A stretch of 64,000 nucleotides of DNA from Kribbella steppae (GCF_004342025.1 NZ_SLWN01000018.1:124001-188000), one strand, 5' to 3'; numbered from the stretch's first letter, positions 8,224-17,443 are shown. Notes: a model not told the origin generated them from the sequence alone. A program made the numbers and translations.

Positions 8224-9438
8224 CTACTGGCCGGTCGTCCGGGAATCGTTACGGTCGTCGGTTCGCAGCCACAGCGACACATTGGTCGGCTGCATGGTGT
8301 CGTGAACGACGTTGCGCAGGTCTGCGGCCAGCGCCTGCAAGTCGAGTTCATGGCGCAGCCGTACGCCGAAAGCCTCCAGCGTGCGTGCGGCGTCGTACCG
8401 GTGCCGGAAGAACCGCCGATCCACCCCGGCTTGGATCCGCGAGCGCACCGGGCGGAACAACCCCGCCACCGCCAGGGTCGACACCGCCACAGCCAGGCCG
8501 GACCCCTGCGTCACCGGACGCAGCACCAGCTGCAGCAACAGGACACTCCCGAGGTACGCCGTACCCAGCGTCACGGTCAGAGCGCCGTACACCAACGTCT
8601 TGTTGATCACCACGTCGATGTCGTAGAGGCGGTATCGGAGGACGGCGAGCCCGGCGGCGACCGGCAGCCCGGCGAGAGCCAGCAGCCCGACGACGAAGGC
8701 GGCGTCCGCGACCGGCCCGGCAGGCATCGCGCTGGCCGCCCCGAGCCCCACGCCGACGATCACGGCGGCGTAGGTGAACCACTTGAGCTGTTGACGTTCA
8801 ACCCCTCGCGATCGTCGCAGGCGGACGACCAGGGCGGCCGCGGCGGTCACCAGCACCGGGGGTGCCAGCAGGTCGGTGGCGTCCAACAGCCAGCGTGCGA
8901 GCTCGGCCCCCTGGCCGGTCGGCGCGACCGGGTTGTCGAAGGCGGGATTGATCTCGTCGGGGGCGAGTGCCACGGCCACCGTCGCCAGCGTGACGGCGAC
9001 AGCGACGAACCACCCGGCCCAACGCCATCGTCGCGACGGCAGCCGGCCCGTCGGGAAGAGCATGAACAGGAAGGCGGTGAGACCGAAGATCAGCGGGATG
9101 CTGGTCCAGCTGCCGACCCATGCTGCCCACTCGTCACCGGGCAGCGGACCGAGGCCCTCCACCAGGCTCAGCTCGGCATAGGCATCCACCGCGAACGCCA
9201 GGTCGATCCCGACACCGAGTGCGAGCAGGATCCACCCCACGGCGTTCCGCGGGAGTCGGGACGCGACGACCGCGCCGAGCGCGCCGATCGCGGCGGCACC
9301 GAGGCCGACCAGCGCCAAACCGACACCGATGAGCAGTTCCGCCGGCCCCGTCCACCCGACCGCGGTCACCACCACCGCTGCGGAGACCCCGAGGGCGCTC
9401 CCCGTGGCGAAGATCAGCCAGGGCAGCCGCGCTGTCAC
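8224..9438 (-). CDS. Polytopic membrane receptor-like protein, tandem paralogue 5 (last of five)
   Basis: A 404-aa membrane protein with about ten hydrophobic segments. Family landmarks: LFPTGRLPSRRWRW after segment 4, RSRGVERQQLKWF after segment 6, YRLYDIDVVINKTLVYG after segment 8, and the cytoplasmic tail VDRRFFRHRYDAARTLEAFG ending DTMQPTNVSLWLR. The same module is known to me at the N terminus of actinobacterial sensor histidine kinases, but here no kinase follows. The GTG start overlaps the previous stop by 4 nt (GTGA). It is nearest to the phosphatase gene and has the longest tail after the common end. Confidence 0.9.
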   Translation of the reverse strand: MTARLPWLIFATGSALGVSAAVVVTAVGWTGPAELLIGVGLALVGLGAAAIGALGAVVASRLPRNAVGWILLALGVGIDLAFAVDAYAELSLVEGLGPLPGDEWAAWVGSWTSIPLIFGLTAFLFMLFPTGRLPSRRWRWAGWFVAVAVTLATVAVALAPDEINPAFDNPVAPTGQGAELARWLLDATDLLAPPVLVTAAAALVVRLRRSRGVERQQLKWFTYAAVIVGVGLGAASAMPAGPVADAAFVVGLLALAGLPVAAGLAVLRYRLYDIDVVINKTLVYGALTVTLGTAYLGSVLLLQLVLRPVTQGSGLAVAVSTLAVAGLFRPVRSRIQAGVDRRFFRHRYDAARTLEAFGVRLRHELDLQALAADLRNVVHDTMQPTNVSLWLRTDDRNDSRTTGQ

Positions 9439-10613
9439 CGCGGGCTCCGCAACCACAGCGTCACGTGGGTCGGCTGAATGGTGTCGTGAACGACGTTGCG
9501 CAGGTCGGTGGCCAGCGTCTGCAGGTCGACTTCTTCGCGCAGCCGTAGGCCGAACGCGTCCAGCGTCCGGGCGGCGTCGTACCTGCTCCGGAAGAACCGC
9601 CGGTCCACCGCGGCCTGGATCCGCGAGCGCACCGGGCGGAACAGGGCCGCCACCGCAAGAGTCGACACCGCCACGGCCGGTCCCGAGCCCTGCGTCACCG
9701 GACGCAACAGCAACTGGAGCAGCAGCACGCTGCCCAGGTATCCGGCGGCCAGCGTGACGGTCAGGGCGCCGTACACGATCGTGCGGTTGATCACCACGTC
9801 GATGTCGTACAGGCGATGGCGCAGGATGCCGATGCCGGTCGCGACGGGAAGACCCAGAACGCTCAGCAGGATCGCGGCGTTGGCCACGGCCGGAGTGAGA
9901 AGCTCGTAGCCGGCTGTGCCGATCGCGATCGTCGCGGCGGCCAGGGCACCGGCCCAGACCAGCCACTTGATCTGCTGGCGCTGCACGTAGCCGACTCTGC
10001 CGAACCGCAGGATCAGCGACAGCGACGAGGCGACGAGGACGCCCAGTACCGTCAGCATCGTCACACCCTCGCCGATCGTTCGCACCACGCTGTCGACGGC
10101 GTACGGGTTCGCCAAGGTGGGGAAATCTTCGAGCGGACCCGGCTTCGTGGCGCTGGTAGCGAAGAGTCCAGCGATACCAAGCACACCGCACCACGCCAGC
10201 GGTCGCCACCGTCGGGACAGCAGCCGGCCGTCCGGAAACAGCAAGGGCAGGTACGCCGCCGGCACCAGGACGACCGGAATCCACGAAACGGTCGCGTACG
10301 CGGCCGCCGCCTCGGCCAAGGAGCCGGCCGAACCTGACCCGGCTTGCCGGTAGTCGGCGTAGCCTCTGGTCAGGGATCCGAGACCGTTGGCCACCGCGGA
10401 CGCGCAGAAGATCCAGCCGATCGGATTGCGCGGATGCCGTCGCGCGATCAGGATCCCGACAGTGCAGAACACCAGCAACACCACAACGATCAGGTCTCCC
10501 GAGCCCAACCCGAGCGTTCCGGCGGCGGCGGTCAGACCGATAGCGATCGCAGTAAGCCCCACGGCCACCCCGCCGAGCGCCCACGCCAGGAGCGCTGCGG
10601 CACGGGCGCTCAT
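9435..10613 (-). CDS. Polytopic membrane receptor-like protein, tandem paralogue 4
   Basis: A 392-aa paralogue starting MSARAAALLAWALGGVAVGL. It shows the loop LFPDGRLLSRRWRP, the juxtamembrane YVQRQQIKWLVW, HRLYDIDVVINRTIVYG, and the tail VDRRFFRSRYDAARTLDAFG ending DTIQPTHVTLWLR. It differs from its sisters mainly in the first 250 residues, the presumed sensing part. The ATG overlaps the upstream stop (ATGA). Its function as a sensor is inferred from family architecture; the ligand is unknown. Confidence 0.9.
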   Translation of the reverse strand: MSARAAALLAWALGGVAVGLTAIAIGLTAAAGTLGLGSGDLIVVVLLVFCTVGILIARRHPRNPIGWIFCASAVANGLGSLTRGYADYRQAGSGSAGSLAEAAAAYATVSWIPVVLVPAAYLPLLFPDGRLLSRRWRPLAWCGVLGIAGLFATSATKPGPLEDFPTLANPYAVDSVVRTIGEGVTMLTVLGVLVASSLSLILRFGRVGYVQRQQIKWLVWAGALAAATIAIGTAGYELLTPAVANAAILLSVLGLPVATGIGILRHRLYDIDVVINRTIVYGALTVTLAAGYLGSVLLLQLLLRPVTQGSGPAVAVSTLAVAALFRPVRSRIQAAVDRRFFRSRYDAARTLDAFGLRLREEVDLQTLATDLRNVVHDTIQPTHVTLWLRSPR

Positions 10614-11782
10614 CGGTCGGCGCTCCGCAGCCAGAGGGACACGTGGTCCGGCTGCATGGTGTCGCGCACCGCGGATTGCAGGTCGGCGCCGAGGGCATCG
10701 ACATCCAGTTCGTCGCGCAGCCTTACGCTGAAGGCCGCCAACGTCCGGGTCGCGTCGTACTTGCGCCGGAAGAACCGCCGGTCCACCACGGCCTGGATTC
10801 GCGACCGGACCGGGCGGAACAACGCGGCGACCGTGAGTGTCGACGCCGCCACCGCCAGACCCGATGCCTCGGTCAGCGGGCGCAGCACCAGCTGCAGCAG
10901 CAGGACGCTGCCGACGTACGCCGCACCCAGTGAAACCGTCAGACCGCCGTAGACGAGCGTCCGATTGACCACGACATCGATGTCGAACAGCCGATGCCGC
11001 TGGATCGCGATCCCGGTTGCGACCGGCACAGTGGCGAGCGCCAAGGAGGGGATCAGTTCCTGGTAAGGAGCGGTCGCCGGACCACCCAAGGTGTCCAATC
11101 CGACCACCGCGCAGAGACCGGCGGCGACGAGCATCCCGGCGTACATGAGCCACTTGATCTGCTGGCGTTCCACGGTGCGCGCGGCGCGATAGCGGACCAC
11201 CAGCGACAGGATGGAGGCGGCGACTGCCATCAGAAGAGCGACCGTTCCGACCGCGGTCAGCGCACTCCACAGGTCAATGCCGACGTCGACCCCGAACGGG
11301 TTGTCCACTGTGATGTCCTGCATCGGACCCGGTGCGAACGCGGCTGCGACGAACTGCGCCAGGAAGCCGCCGACGGCAAGCCAGGCGACCGGACGCCAGC
11401 GCCTCGACGGCAATCGGCCGGTCGGAAAGAGCAGCAGCCCGAAGGTTGGCGCCAGCCACACCGGTAGCCAGGCCCAGGTCGAGAACCAACCGACCACAAA
11501 GGCCGGCTGGTCCATGCCCAGCCGGATGAGCTCGTCGGCCGCGTAGCCGGCGAATCCCACCAGCACCGAGCTCACTCCGGCCAGGAGCAGAATCCAGCCG
11601 ATCGGATGGCGTGGTCGCCGCGACACGATCAGCGCGCCGACCGACACGAAGGCCAGCACGAACACCAACCAGCCGGCGGACGTCGGGATCCCGTCGCTCC
11701 TGGTGACCTCGTCCACCACACCAGCCATCGGGACGCTGACCGCGAACAACCAGACCAGACTGATCGGTACCCACCGCTTCAT
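10610..11782 (-). CDS. Polytopic membrane receptor-like protein, tandem paralogue 3
   Basis: A 390-aa paralogue starting MKRWVPISLVWLFAVSVPMA. Landmarks are LFPTGRLPSRRWRP, RTVERQQIKWLMY, HRLFDIDVVVNRTLVYG (Phe instead of Tyr) and VDRRFFRRKYDATRTLAAF, ending DTMQPDHVSLWLR. It is the most divergent of the five in the DID motif and tail. It is coupled to both neighbours by 4-nt ATGA overlaps. Confidence 0.9.
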   Translation of the reverse strand: MKRWVPISLVWLFAVSVPMAGVVDEVTRSDGIPTSAGWLVFVLAFVSVGALIVSRRPRHPIGWILLLAGVSSVLVGFAGYAADELIRLGMDQPAFVVGWFSTWAWLPVWLAPTFGLLLFPTGRLPSRRWRPVAWLAVGGFLAQFVAAAFAPGPMQDITVDNPFGVDVGIDLWSALTAVGTVALLMAVAASILSLVVRYRAARTVERQQIKWLMYAGMLVAAGLCAVVGLDTLGGPATAPYQELIPSLALATVPVATGIAIQRHRLFDIDVVVNRTLVYGGLTVSLGAAYVGSVLLLQLVLRPLTEASGLAVAASTLTVAALFRPVRSRIQAVVDRRFFRRKYDATRTLAAFSVRLRDELDVDALGADLQSAVRDTMQPDHVSLWLRSADR

Positions 11783-12978
11783 CGGGAACCCCGCAACCAC
11801 AGCGACACCTGGGTCGGCTGCATGGTGTCGCGCACTACGACTTGCAGGTCGTTGCCCAGCGCATCGACGTCCAGTTGGTCCCGCAGCCGCGAGCCGAAGG
11901 CTTGCAGCGTCCGGGCCGCGTCGTACTTGTGCCGGAAGAACCGCCGATCCACCAGCAGCTGGATCCGACGCCGCGCCGGGCGGAACAACGCCGCCACCGC
12001 GAGCGTGGACATCGCCACTGCCAGATCCGACCCCTGCGTCAACGGGTTCAGCACCAGTTGGAGGAGCAGCACACTCCCGAGGTACGACGCACCCAGCGTC
12101 ACGGTCAGAGCGCCGTACACCAGCGTCCGGTTGATGACGACGTCGATGTCGTACAGCTGATGACGAAGGATCGCGATGCCGATGGCCGACGGCAGACCGA
12201 CGAGGAGCAGGACGACCAGCGACCACCAGGCAATCACGACGAGCACGTCCAGCCACGGCGGGAGATCGTCACCCGCGACCACGCTGACCAGCGCGAGAAC
12301 CATGAACGGAACGAGCGCCAGCATGCAGACGTAGGCGAACCAAGTGACCTGCTGACGCGCGCGACCGCGCGATCGCCGCAGTCGCAGGACCACGGAGACC
12401 CCACCGAGTACGAGTGTGGCGGCCGCGAGAAGTTCGCCGGCGCCGTACAGCCAGGAGAGCGCGTCGCCAACGGGTCCTCCGATGCCGAGCGGGTTGCGAA
12501 TCGGGCGGTCCGCCGGGAGTTCGAAAACGCCCGGCGCGAAAGCGGTCCCGACGATGTTGGCCCCGACAGCACCGACGCCGAGCCCGACGACGACCCGCCA
12601 CCGTCGCGACAGCAGCCGGCCGGCGGGGAACACCAAGGCGAGGAACAGGGCTGGGAGATAGAGCCACACGAACAGCAACCAACTGTTGAGCCACCCCGCC
12701 CACGCCGCACCGGGCGCCGACGCCCGGCTGGCGTACACGGTCGTGAAGGTATCGAGGCCTAGGGCAACAGCAGCGACGAGAAGGAGCCAGCCCACTGCGT
12801 TGCCGGGCTGCCGTGACGCGACGAGCGCACCGACGAGCGCGAAGCCGATCCCGGTCGCGACCAGCGCGTCGGAGGCATGTCCGTTGCGAACCGCCACCAG
12901 CACAGGCGTTGTCGCGGCCAGCACCACGAAGAAGCCGAACAGGCTCCAGGCGAGCCACCTGGCGACCCGGGGGCTCAT
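11779..12978 (-). CDS. Polytopic membrane receptor-like protein, tandem paralogue 2
   Basis: A 399-aa paralogue starting MSPRVARWLAWSLFGFFVVL. It keeps VFPAGRLLSRRWRV, RSRGRARQQVTWFAY, HQLYDIDVVINRTLVYG and VDRRFFRHKYDAARTLQAFG, ending DTMQPTQVSLWLR. Its tail has RPARRRIQLL where the sisters have RPVRSRIQA. It has the same 4-nt overlaps on both sides. About ten hydrophobic segments predict an integral membrane protein with a short cytoplasmic helical tail. Confidence 0.9.
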   Translation of the reverse strand: MSPRVARWLAWSLFGFFVVLAATTPVLVAVRNGHASDALVATGIGFALVGALVASRQPGNAVGWLLLVAAVALGLDTFTTVYASRASAPGAAWAGWLNSWLLFVWLYLPALFLALVFPAGRLLSRRWRVVVGLGVGAVGANIVGTAFAPGVFELPADRPIRNPLGIGGPVGDALSWLYGAGELLAAATLVLGGVSVVLRLRRSRGRARQQVTWFAYVCMLALVPFMVLALVSVVAGDDLPPWLDVLVVIAWWSLVVLLLVGLPSAIGIAILRHQLYDIDVVINRTLVYGALTVTLGASYLGSVLLLQLVLNPLTQGSDLAVAMSTLAVAALFRPARRRIQLLVDRRFFRHKYDAARTLQAFGSRLRDQLDVDALGNDLQVVVRDTMQPTQVSLWLRGSR

Positions 12979-14186
12979 CGGTCGCCCCTCCGCAGCCACA
13001 GCGACACGTGGGCCGGCTGCATGGTGTCGCGCACAACCGCCTGGAGATCGGTGCCGAGGGCATCGAGATCCAGTTGGTCTCGCAACCGTGCACCGAACGC
13101 CTCCAGGGTCCGGGCCGCGTCGTACCGACGCCGGAAGAACCGCCGGTCGACCATCGCCTGGATCCGCGACCGCACCGGGCGGAACAGGCCCGCCACCAGG
13201 AGGGTCGACACCGCCACCGCCAGGCCCGACCCTCGCGTCACCGGGCTCAATACCAACTGCAGCAACAAGACACTGCCGACGTACGCCGCAGCCAGCGTCA
13301 CGGTCAGGGCGCCGTACACCAGCGTCCGGTTGACGACGACGTCGATGTCGTACAGGCGATAACGCAGGATCGCGACACCGACGGCCACCGGCATGGCCAG
13401 CAGCAAACCCGCGAAGGCCAGTTCGGACACCGGGATGCCGCCGACGTGCAGTTCGGTGGACGACAGCGCGGTCGTGATGGGAATGGACCCGATCAGCAGG
13501 GCTCCGAGGTAGAACATCCACGAGATCTGCTGCCGTTCCACCCCTCGCGATCGCCGGAAGCGCAGCGCCATTGCCACCAGCGCGAAGACGAGCCCGGCGG
13601 CCAGGGCGGGTGCGGCGAGATCGCCGACCACGGACAGGGCAGGGATCGTGACCGGGAACGGGTTCGCGACCGTCGGGAAGTAGTGCAGCTCCCCCGGCGT
13701 GAGGAACGTGCCCGCGACGTAGGCCGCTACGTCGATCGCCACCGCCCAGACGAGCCACCGCCACCTTCGCGACGGCACGTGCCCGGTCGGGAACAGCACG
13801 AACACCAGGAGCGAGGTGGCCGCGACAGAGGGCCAGATCACGGCATCGGCTATGAGGCCGGCCCAGGCGCCACCAGGCACTGTCCCCGGCGCCCGGAGCA
13901 GGGCGTAGGCGCCGTACTCGAGCAGGGCCTGCGCGAAGGCGTTGCCCAGCCCGGTGGCGAGGAACAGCCAGCCGATCGCGTTGCCCGGCTGCCGTAGCGT
14001 GATCGCCACGCCGACCGTCGGAAAGCCCAGGATCGCCACGTCGATCACGGCATCCAAGGAGCCGTAAGACCCCGCCGGCCTGGCGTCCCCGTTGATGACG
14101 AAGAGTACGAGGGCAACTGCAGTCAGTGCGACACACAGGGCCCAGACCGGCCAGGCCAGGCGGGCAGCACCCACTCGATCCCCCAT
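12975..14186 (-). CDS. Polytopic membrane receptor-like protein, tandem paralogue 1, first gene of operon
   Basis: A 403-aa paralogue starting MGDRVGAARLAWPVWALCVA. It carries LFPTGHVPSRRWRW, RSRGVERQQISWMFY, YRLYDIDVVVNRTLVYG and VDRRFFRRRYDAARTLEAFG, ending DTMQPAHVSLWLR. The ATG at 14186 follows a strong GGGGAGGGGAG ribosome site. In-frame codons further upstream give an Arg/Gly-rich extension unlike the family. It heads the nine-gene minus-strand run. The 131 nt to the divergent regulator must hold promoters for both. Confidence 0.9.
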   Translation of the reverse strand: MGDRVGAARLAWPVWALCVALTAVALVLFVINGDARPAGSYGSLDAVIDVAILGFPTVGVAITLRQPGNAIGWLFLATGLGNAFAQALLEYGAYALLRAPGTVPGGAWAGLIADAVIWPSVAATSLLVFVLFPTGHVPSRRWRWLVWAVAIDVAAYVAGTFLTPGELHYFPTVANPFPVTIPALSVVGDLAAPALAAGLVFALVAMALRFRRSRGVERQQISWMFYLGALLIGSIPITTALSSTELHVGGIPVSELAFAGLLLAMPVAVGVAILRYRLYDIDVVVNRTLVYGALTVTLAAAYVGSVLLLQLVLSPVTRGSGLAVAVSTLLVAGLFRPVRSRIQAMVDRRFFRRRYDAARTLEAFGARLRDQLDLDALGTDLQAVVRDTMQPAHVSLWLRRGDR

Positions 14187-14317
14187 GGACTCCCCTCCCC
14201 CTTCAGGCACGGATACTCCTGATCCACCTCTGGACGACATGTTCGCGCTCCGCCGTGCAAGAATCGTTACGGTTTCGGTGCGCGGTCCGCCGCGCCGCCG
14301 GCGCACGGGGTGGGGGT

Positions 14318-17101
14318 GTGGTGATCGAGGTCAGCCTGTTGGGTCCGCCTCGGGTCGAGCGGGCGGGAACGCTGGTCGGGTTCGACACCCGTAAGGCGGT
14401 GGCGCTGCTCGCCCATCTGGCCCTGGCCGACCGGCCGCGCCCGCGTGACGCCCTGGCTGATCTGCTGTGGCCGGACAACGACATCGAGCACGCCCGCGGT
14501 GCGCTACGGCGGACGCTGTCGACGCTGCGCGCCGCGATCGGGCCCGAGTCCCTGGAGACCACCCGTGATCACCTACGCCTGATCAAGAGCCAGGACCTGA
14601 CCGTCGATGTCGACTACTTCCGGGCCCTCGTGACCGAGGGGGACCTCGAGACAGCGGTCGGGCTCTTCCGCGGCGAGTTCCTGGAGGGCTTCGGCCTGCG
14701 GGACGCCCCGGACTTCGAGGATTGGGCCCGTAATCAGGGCGAAACTCTGCGCCGCGAGCTGACAGGCGCCCTTGCACGACTGGCTGCCGGCTTGGAAGAG
14801 ACCGGCGACTATTCAGCCGCGCTTGTCCACGTACGGCGCTGGCTGTCGCTCGACCCCCTGCACGAGCCGGCACATCGCGCGCTCATCCGGCTGTACGCGC
14901 TCACCGGAGATCGGGCCGCAGCGCTGGTCCAGTACCGACAGTGCGTCCGCACCCTCTCACGCGAGCTAGGGGTCTCACCGCTCCCCGAGACCACCGAGCT
15001 CTACGAGGCCGTCAACACCGGCACTCTGGTCGCGGCTGGGTCGTTGCCTGCCGCAAAGACTGCGGAGACTGCGGAGACTGCGGAGCAGGAGATCGAGCCA
15101 ACGCAGACACCCTTCGTCGGACGGAACGACGACATCCGTGCCGTCCGCGCGGTCTACGACGCGATCGATCATGACGGCCGGTTGGTCGTGGTCGAGGGCG
15201 AGGCCGGCATCGGCAAGACCCGCCTGGTCGAGGAGCTTCTCCTCGACCTGTGCAAGAACGGCGCCGCCGTACTGGCCGGCCGGGCGTACGAGGACGAGGC
15301 GGCGTTGGCGTACGCGCCACTGGTCGACGCTCTGAGGGCCCGGCTGCGCGAGGACGCCCGCTGGGTCGACGACGTACCGGCCCAGACGATCGCCGAGGTG
15401 TCCCGGCTCCTGCCAGAAATTGCCGACGCCCGCCCCGAGCCCCAGGCCGAAGGTCCGGGCGCCGAAGCCAGGTTCCTGGCCGCCGTGTGGGACACCCTCG
15501 CGGCGGCTGTGTCCGGGCCGGTCCCCGGCGTGATCCACCTCGACAACGCGCAGTGGCTGGACGAGGCGTCCTTGGTCCTGCTCAGGTACGGCCTGCGCCG
15601 GCTCGCGGGTCGGCCGCTGCTGATCACGCTCACCTGGCGAACCCCCGCCGACCACCCGTTCGGCAGTGTGGTCGCGGAGGTAGCGCGAGGCGGTGGCGTC
15701 GTACGCCGGCTCGGGCGGCTCGACGTGGATGCGATAGGTGAACTGCTCGCCGCCGCGCGACCCTCGATCGACCCCGAACTGTCGCGCAGGTTGTACGACG
15801 AGACAGAGGGCGTGCCGTTGCTGGTCGTCGAATATCTCAACGCCCTCACAACCGGTGCCGATGACAACTGGCCGGTGCCGACCGGCGTCAACGACCTCCT
15901 GCGCCAACGCCTCGACCGGGTCAGCGACACTGGCAGGCAAGTGCTGGCCGCCGCGGCAGTCCTCGGGCGATCGTTCGACGTCGACACGGTCCGTGCGGTC
16001 AGCGGGCGTACTGACGAAGAGACCGTCGCCTCACTGGAGGAACTGGTACGCCGCGGGCTGATCCGCGAAGGAGCCCTCGACTACGACTTCATCCACGACC
16101 AACTGCGAAGGCTCCTGTCCGACGACACCAGCCTGGCCCGGCGCCGACTGCTGCACGCCCGGGCGGCAAACGCCGTACGCGGCCCGGCAGCAGTCGTTGC
16201 CCACCACCTCCAACTCGCCGGCCAGGACCAGGAGGCCGCCCAGGCCTACGCAGCCGCCGCCGACCAAGCCCGCAAGGTCTACGCCAACGTTGAGGCCCTC
16301 GAACACCTCCACGCGGCGCTAGCGCTCGGGCACGACAGTCCGTCCACGCTGTACGCCTCGATCGGAGACCTTGAAACGCTCGCCGGGGATTACGCCGCCG
16401 CAGTGCGCAGCTACGAGTTGGCGGCCGCTGACGCAACCACTGCCAACCTGCCCGGGATCGAACACCGGCTTGGGCGCCTGCGTCACCGGCGCGGGGAGTG
16501 GGCACTCGCGGAGGCACACTTCCGCGCCGCGTTGGAAACCCTGCCGCCTGACGAACCCGCCGAGCATGCGCGCGTGACTGCCGACCTGAGCCTCACCCGC
16601 CACGACGCCGGCGACACGGCAGGTGCGACGGAACTCGCCCGCCAGGCACTCGCGTTCGCCACCGAGTCAGGCGACCGACGAGCCCTTGGCCAGGCACACA
16701 ACATGCTCGGCATGCTCGCGACCGCCGACGGCCGCATCGACGACGCCTTCCAGCATCTCAGGACCGGCCGTGACCTCGCCGAGCAGATCGGCGACCTGCC
16801 CGGCCGCGTCGCGGCCCTGAACAACCTGGCCCTGGCCCATCGCGCGCATGGAGAACTGGAACCCGCGCTCGACCTCGCCAACACCGCGCTCGCACTGTGC
16901 ACCGAGGAAGGTGACCGCCACCGCGAGGCCGCGTTGCACAACAACCTCGCCGACCTGCACCACGCGCTGGGTCACCCCGACGAGACGATGCGGCACCTGA
17001 AATCAGCGGTAGCGATCTTCGCCGAGGTAGGCGACCCGCTCGGCACGAACATCGACGACGACGAACCCCGTCCGGAGGTGTGGAAACTCGTCCGCTGGTA
17101 G
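14318..17101 (+). CDS. BTAD/SARP-type regulator with AAA ATPase and TPR domains (AfsR-like)
   Basis: A large (about 927 aa) signal-responsive transcription factor. Residues 1-100 are a winged-helix-like DNA-binding region (RKAVALLAHLALADRPRPRD, ADLLWPDNDIEHARGALRRT). Residues 100-250 are the bacterial transcriptional activation domain (HVRRWLSLDPLHEPAHRALI). A 9-bp repeat linker leads to an AAA domain with Walker A GEAGIGKT and VIHLDNAQWLDEASL. The last 300 residues are TPR-like repeats (LGQAHNMLGMLATADGRIDD; AALNNLALAHRAHGELEPAL). Two adjacent GTGs at 14318 and 14321 behind GGGGTGGGG are the likely start. It diverges from the membrane-receptor operon and may control it. Confidence 0.88.
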   Translation: MVIEVSLLGPPRVERAGTLVGFDTRKAVALLAHLALADRPRPRDALADLLWPDNDIEHARGALRRTLSTLRAAIGPESLETTRDHLRLIKSQDLTVDVDYFRALVTEGDLETAVGLFRGEFLEGFGLRDAPDFEDWARNQGETLRRELTGALARLAAGLEETGDYSAALVHVRRWLSLDPLHEPAHRALIRLYALTGDRAAALVQYRQCVRTLSRELGVSPLPETTELYEAVNTGTLVAAGSLPAAKTAETAETAEQEIEPTQTPFVGRNDDIRAVRAVYDAIDHDGRLVVVEGEAGIGKTRLVEELLLDLCKNGAAVLAGRAYEDEAALAYAPLVDALRARLREDARWVDDVPAQTIAEVSRLLPEIADARPEPQAEGPGAEARFLAAVWDTLAAAVSGPVPGVIHLDNAQWLDEASLVLLRYGLRRLAGRPLLITLTWRTPADHPFGSVVAEVARGGGVVRRLGRLDVDAIGELLAAARPSIDPELSRRLYDETEGVPLLVVEYLNALTTGADDNWPVPTGVNDLLRQRLDRVSDTGRQVLAAAAVLGRSFDVDTVRAVSGRTDEETVASLEELVRRGLIREGALDYDFIHDQLRRLLSDDTSLARRRLLHARAANAVRGPAAVVAHHLQLAGQDQEAAQAYAAAADQARKVYANVEALEHLHAALALGHDSPSTLYASIGDLETLAGDYAAAVRSYELAAADATTANLPGIEHRLGRLRHRRGEWALAEAHFRAALETLPPDEPAEHARVTADLSLTRHDAGDTAGATELARQALAFATESGDRRALGQAHNMLGMLATADGRIDDAFQHLRTGRDLAEQIGDLPGRVAALNNLALAHRAHGELEPALDLANTALALCTEEGDRHREAALHNNLADLHHALGHPDETMRHLKSAVAIFAEVGDPLGTNIDDDEPRPEVWKLVRW
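15059..15085 (+). repeat. Three perfect 9-bp direct repeats in the regulator's interdomain linker
   Basis: ACTGCGGAG occurs three times in a row and encodes TAE-TAE-TAE between the BTAD and AAA domains. Being a multiple of three, changes in copy number keep frame and would only alter linker length. Confidence 0.85.
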
Positions 17102-17131
17102 GCAGTCAGCCGTCGCGCCGACGAGTGCTGG

Positions 17132-17443
17132 TCAAGGTGCCGGGGGTGCGACCTCGAAGTGGGCGACCGTTTCCTCCCTGTCGAGGAGGTAGTCGTCGTC
17201 TTCCGGGTAGTACTTGGCGCGGTCGATGTCGTCGCCGGCGAAGGCGCGGATGTGATCGAGGTCCGGCCACCAGCTCAGCGTGATGATCTCGGTTCGTCCG
17301 TCGCCGAGATCCCGGGTGAGCAGTTGAGCGCCCTGATTACCCGCAGTACGGCGATAGCCGGACATCCCGGTGCGCTCGACGATGTCGACGTACTCGGCCG
17401 CCTTCTCGGTAGGCACCCATCCCCGCCACATACGCGCAATCAT
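17132..17443 (-). CDS. Antibiotic biosynthesis monooxygenase (ABM)-like small protein
   Basis: A 103-aa protein with the ferredoxin-like ABM pattern: MIARMWRGWVPTEKAAEYVD at the start, then GAQLLTRDLGDGRTEIITLS and WWPDLDHIRAFAGDD, and YYPEDDDYLLD near the end. Family members are small dimeric oxygenases or haem-binding proteins, often of unknown substrate. It stands alone: the BTAD gene ends 30 nt away on the other strand, and the LAL gene lies 98 nt upstream. Confidence 0.78.
   Translation of the reverse strand: MIARMWRGWVPTEKAAEYVDIVERTGMSGYRRTAGNQGAQLLTRDLGDGRTEIITLSWWPDLDHIRAFAGDDIDRAKYYPEDDDYLLDREETVAHFEVAPPAP

Noticed and set aside
6466..9477. A 1003-codon open frame on the plus strand
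   Set aside because: It is antisense to the phosphatase, STAS and receptor genes; its His/Asp/Arg-rich composition is the usual mirror of high-GC coding sequence.
8243..14273. Shared 13-mer GAATCGTTACGGT at 8243-8255 and 14261-14273, at both ends of the receptor array
   Set aside because: A few 13-base matches are expected by chance in 64 kb, and the first copy lies inside a coding 3' end.
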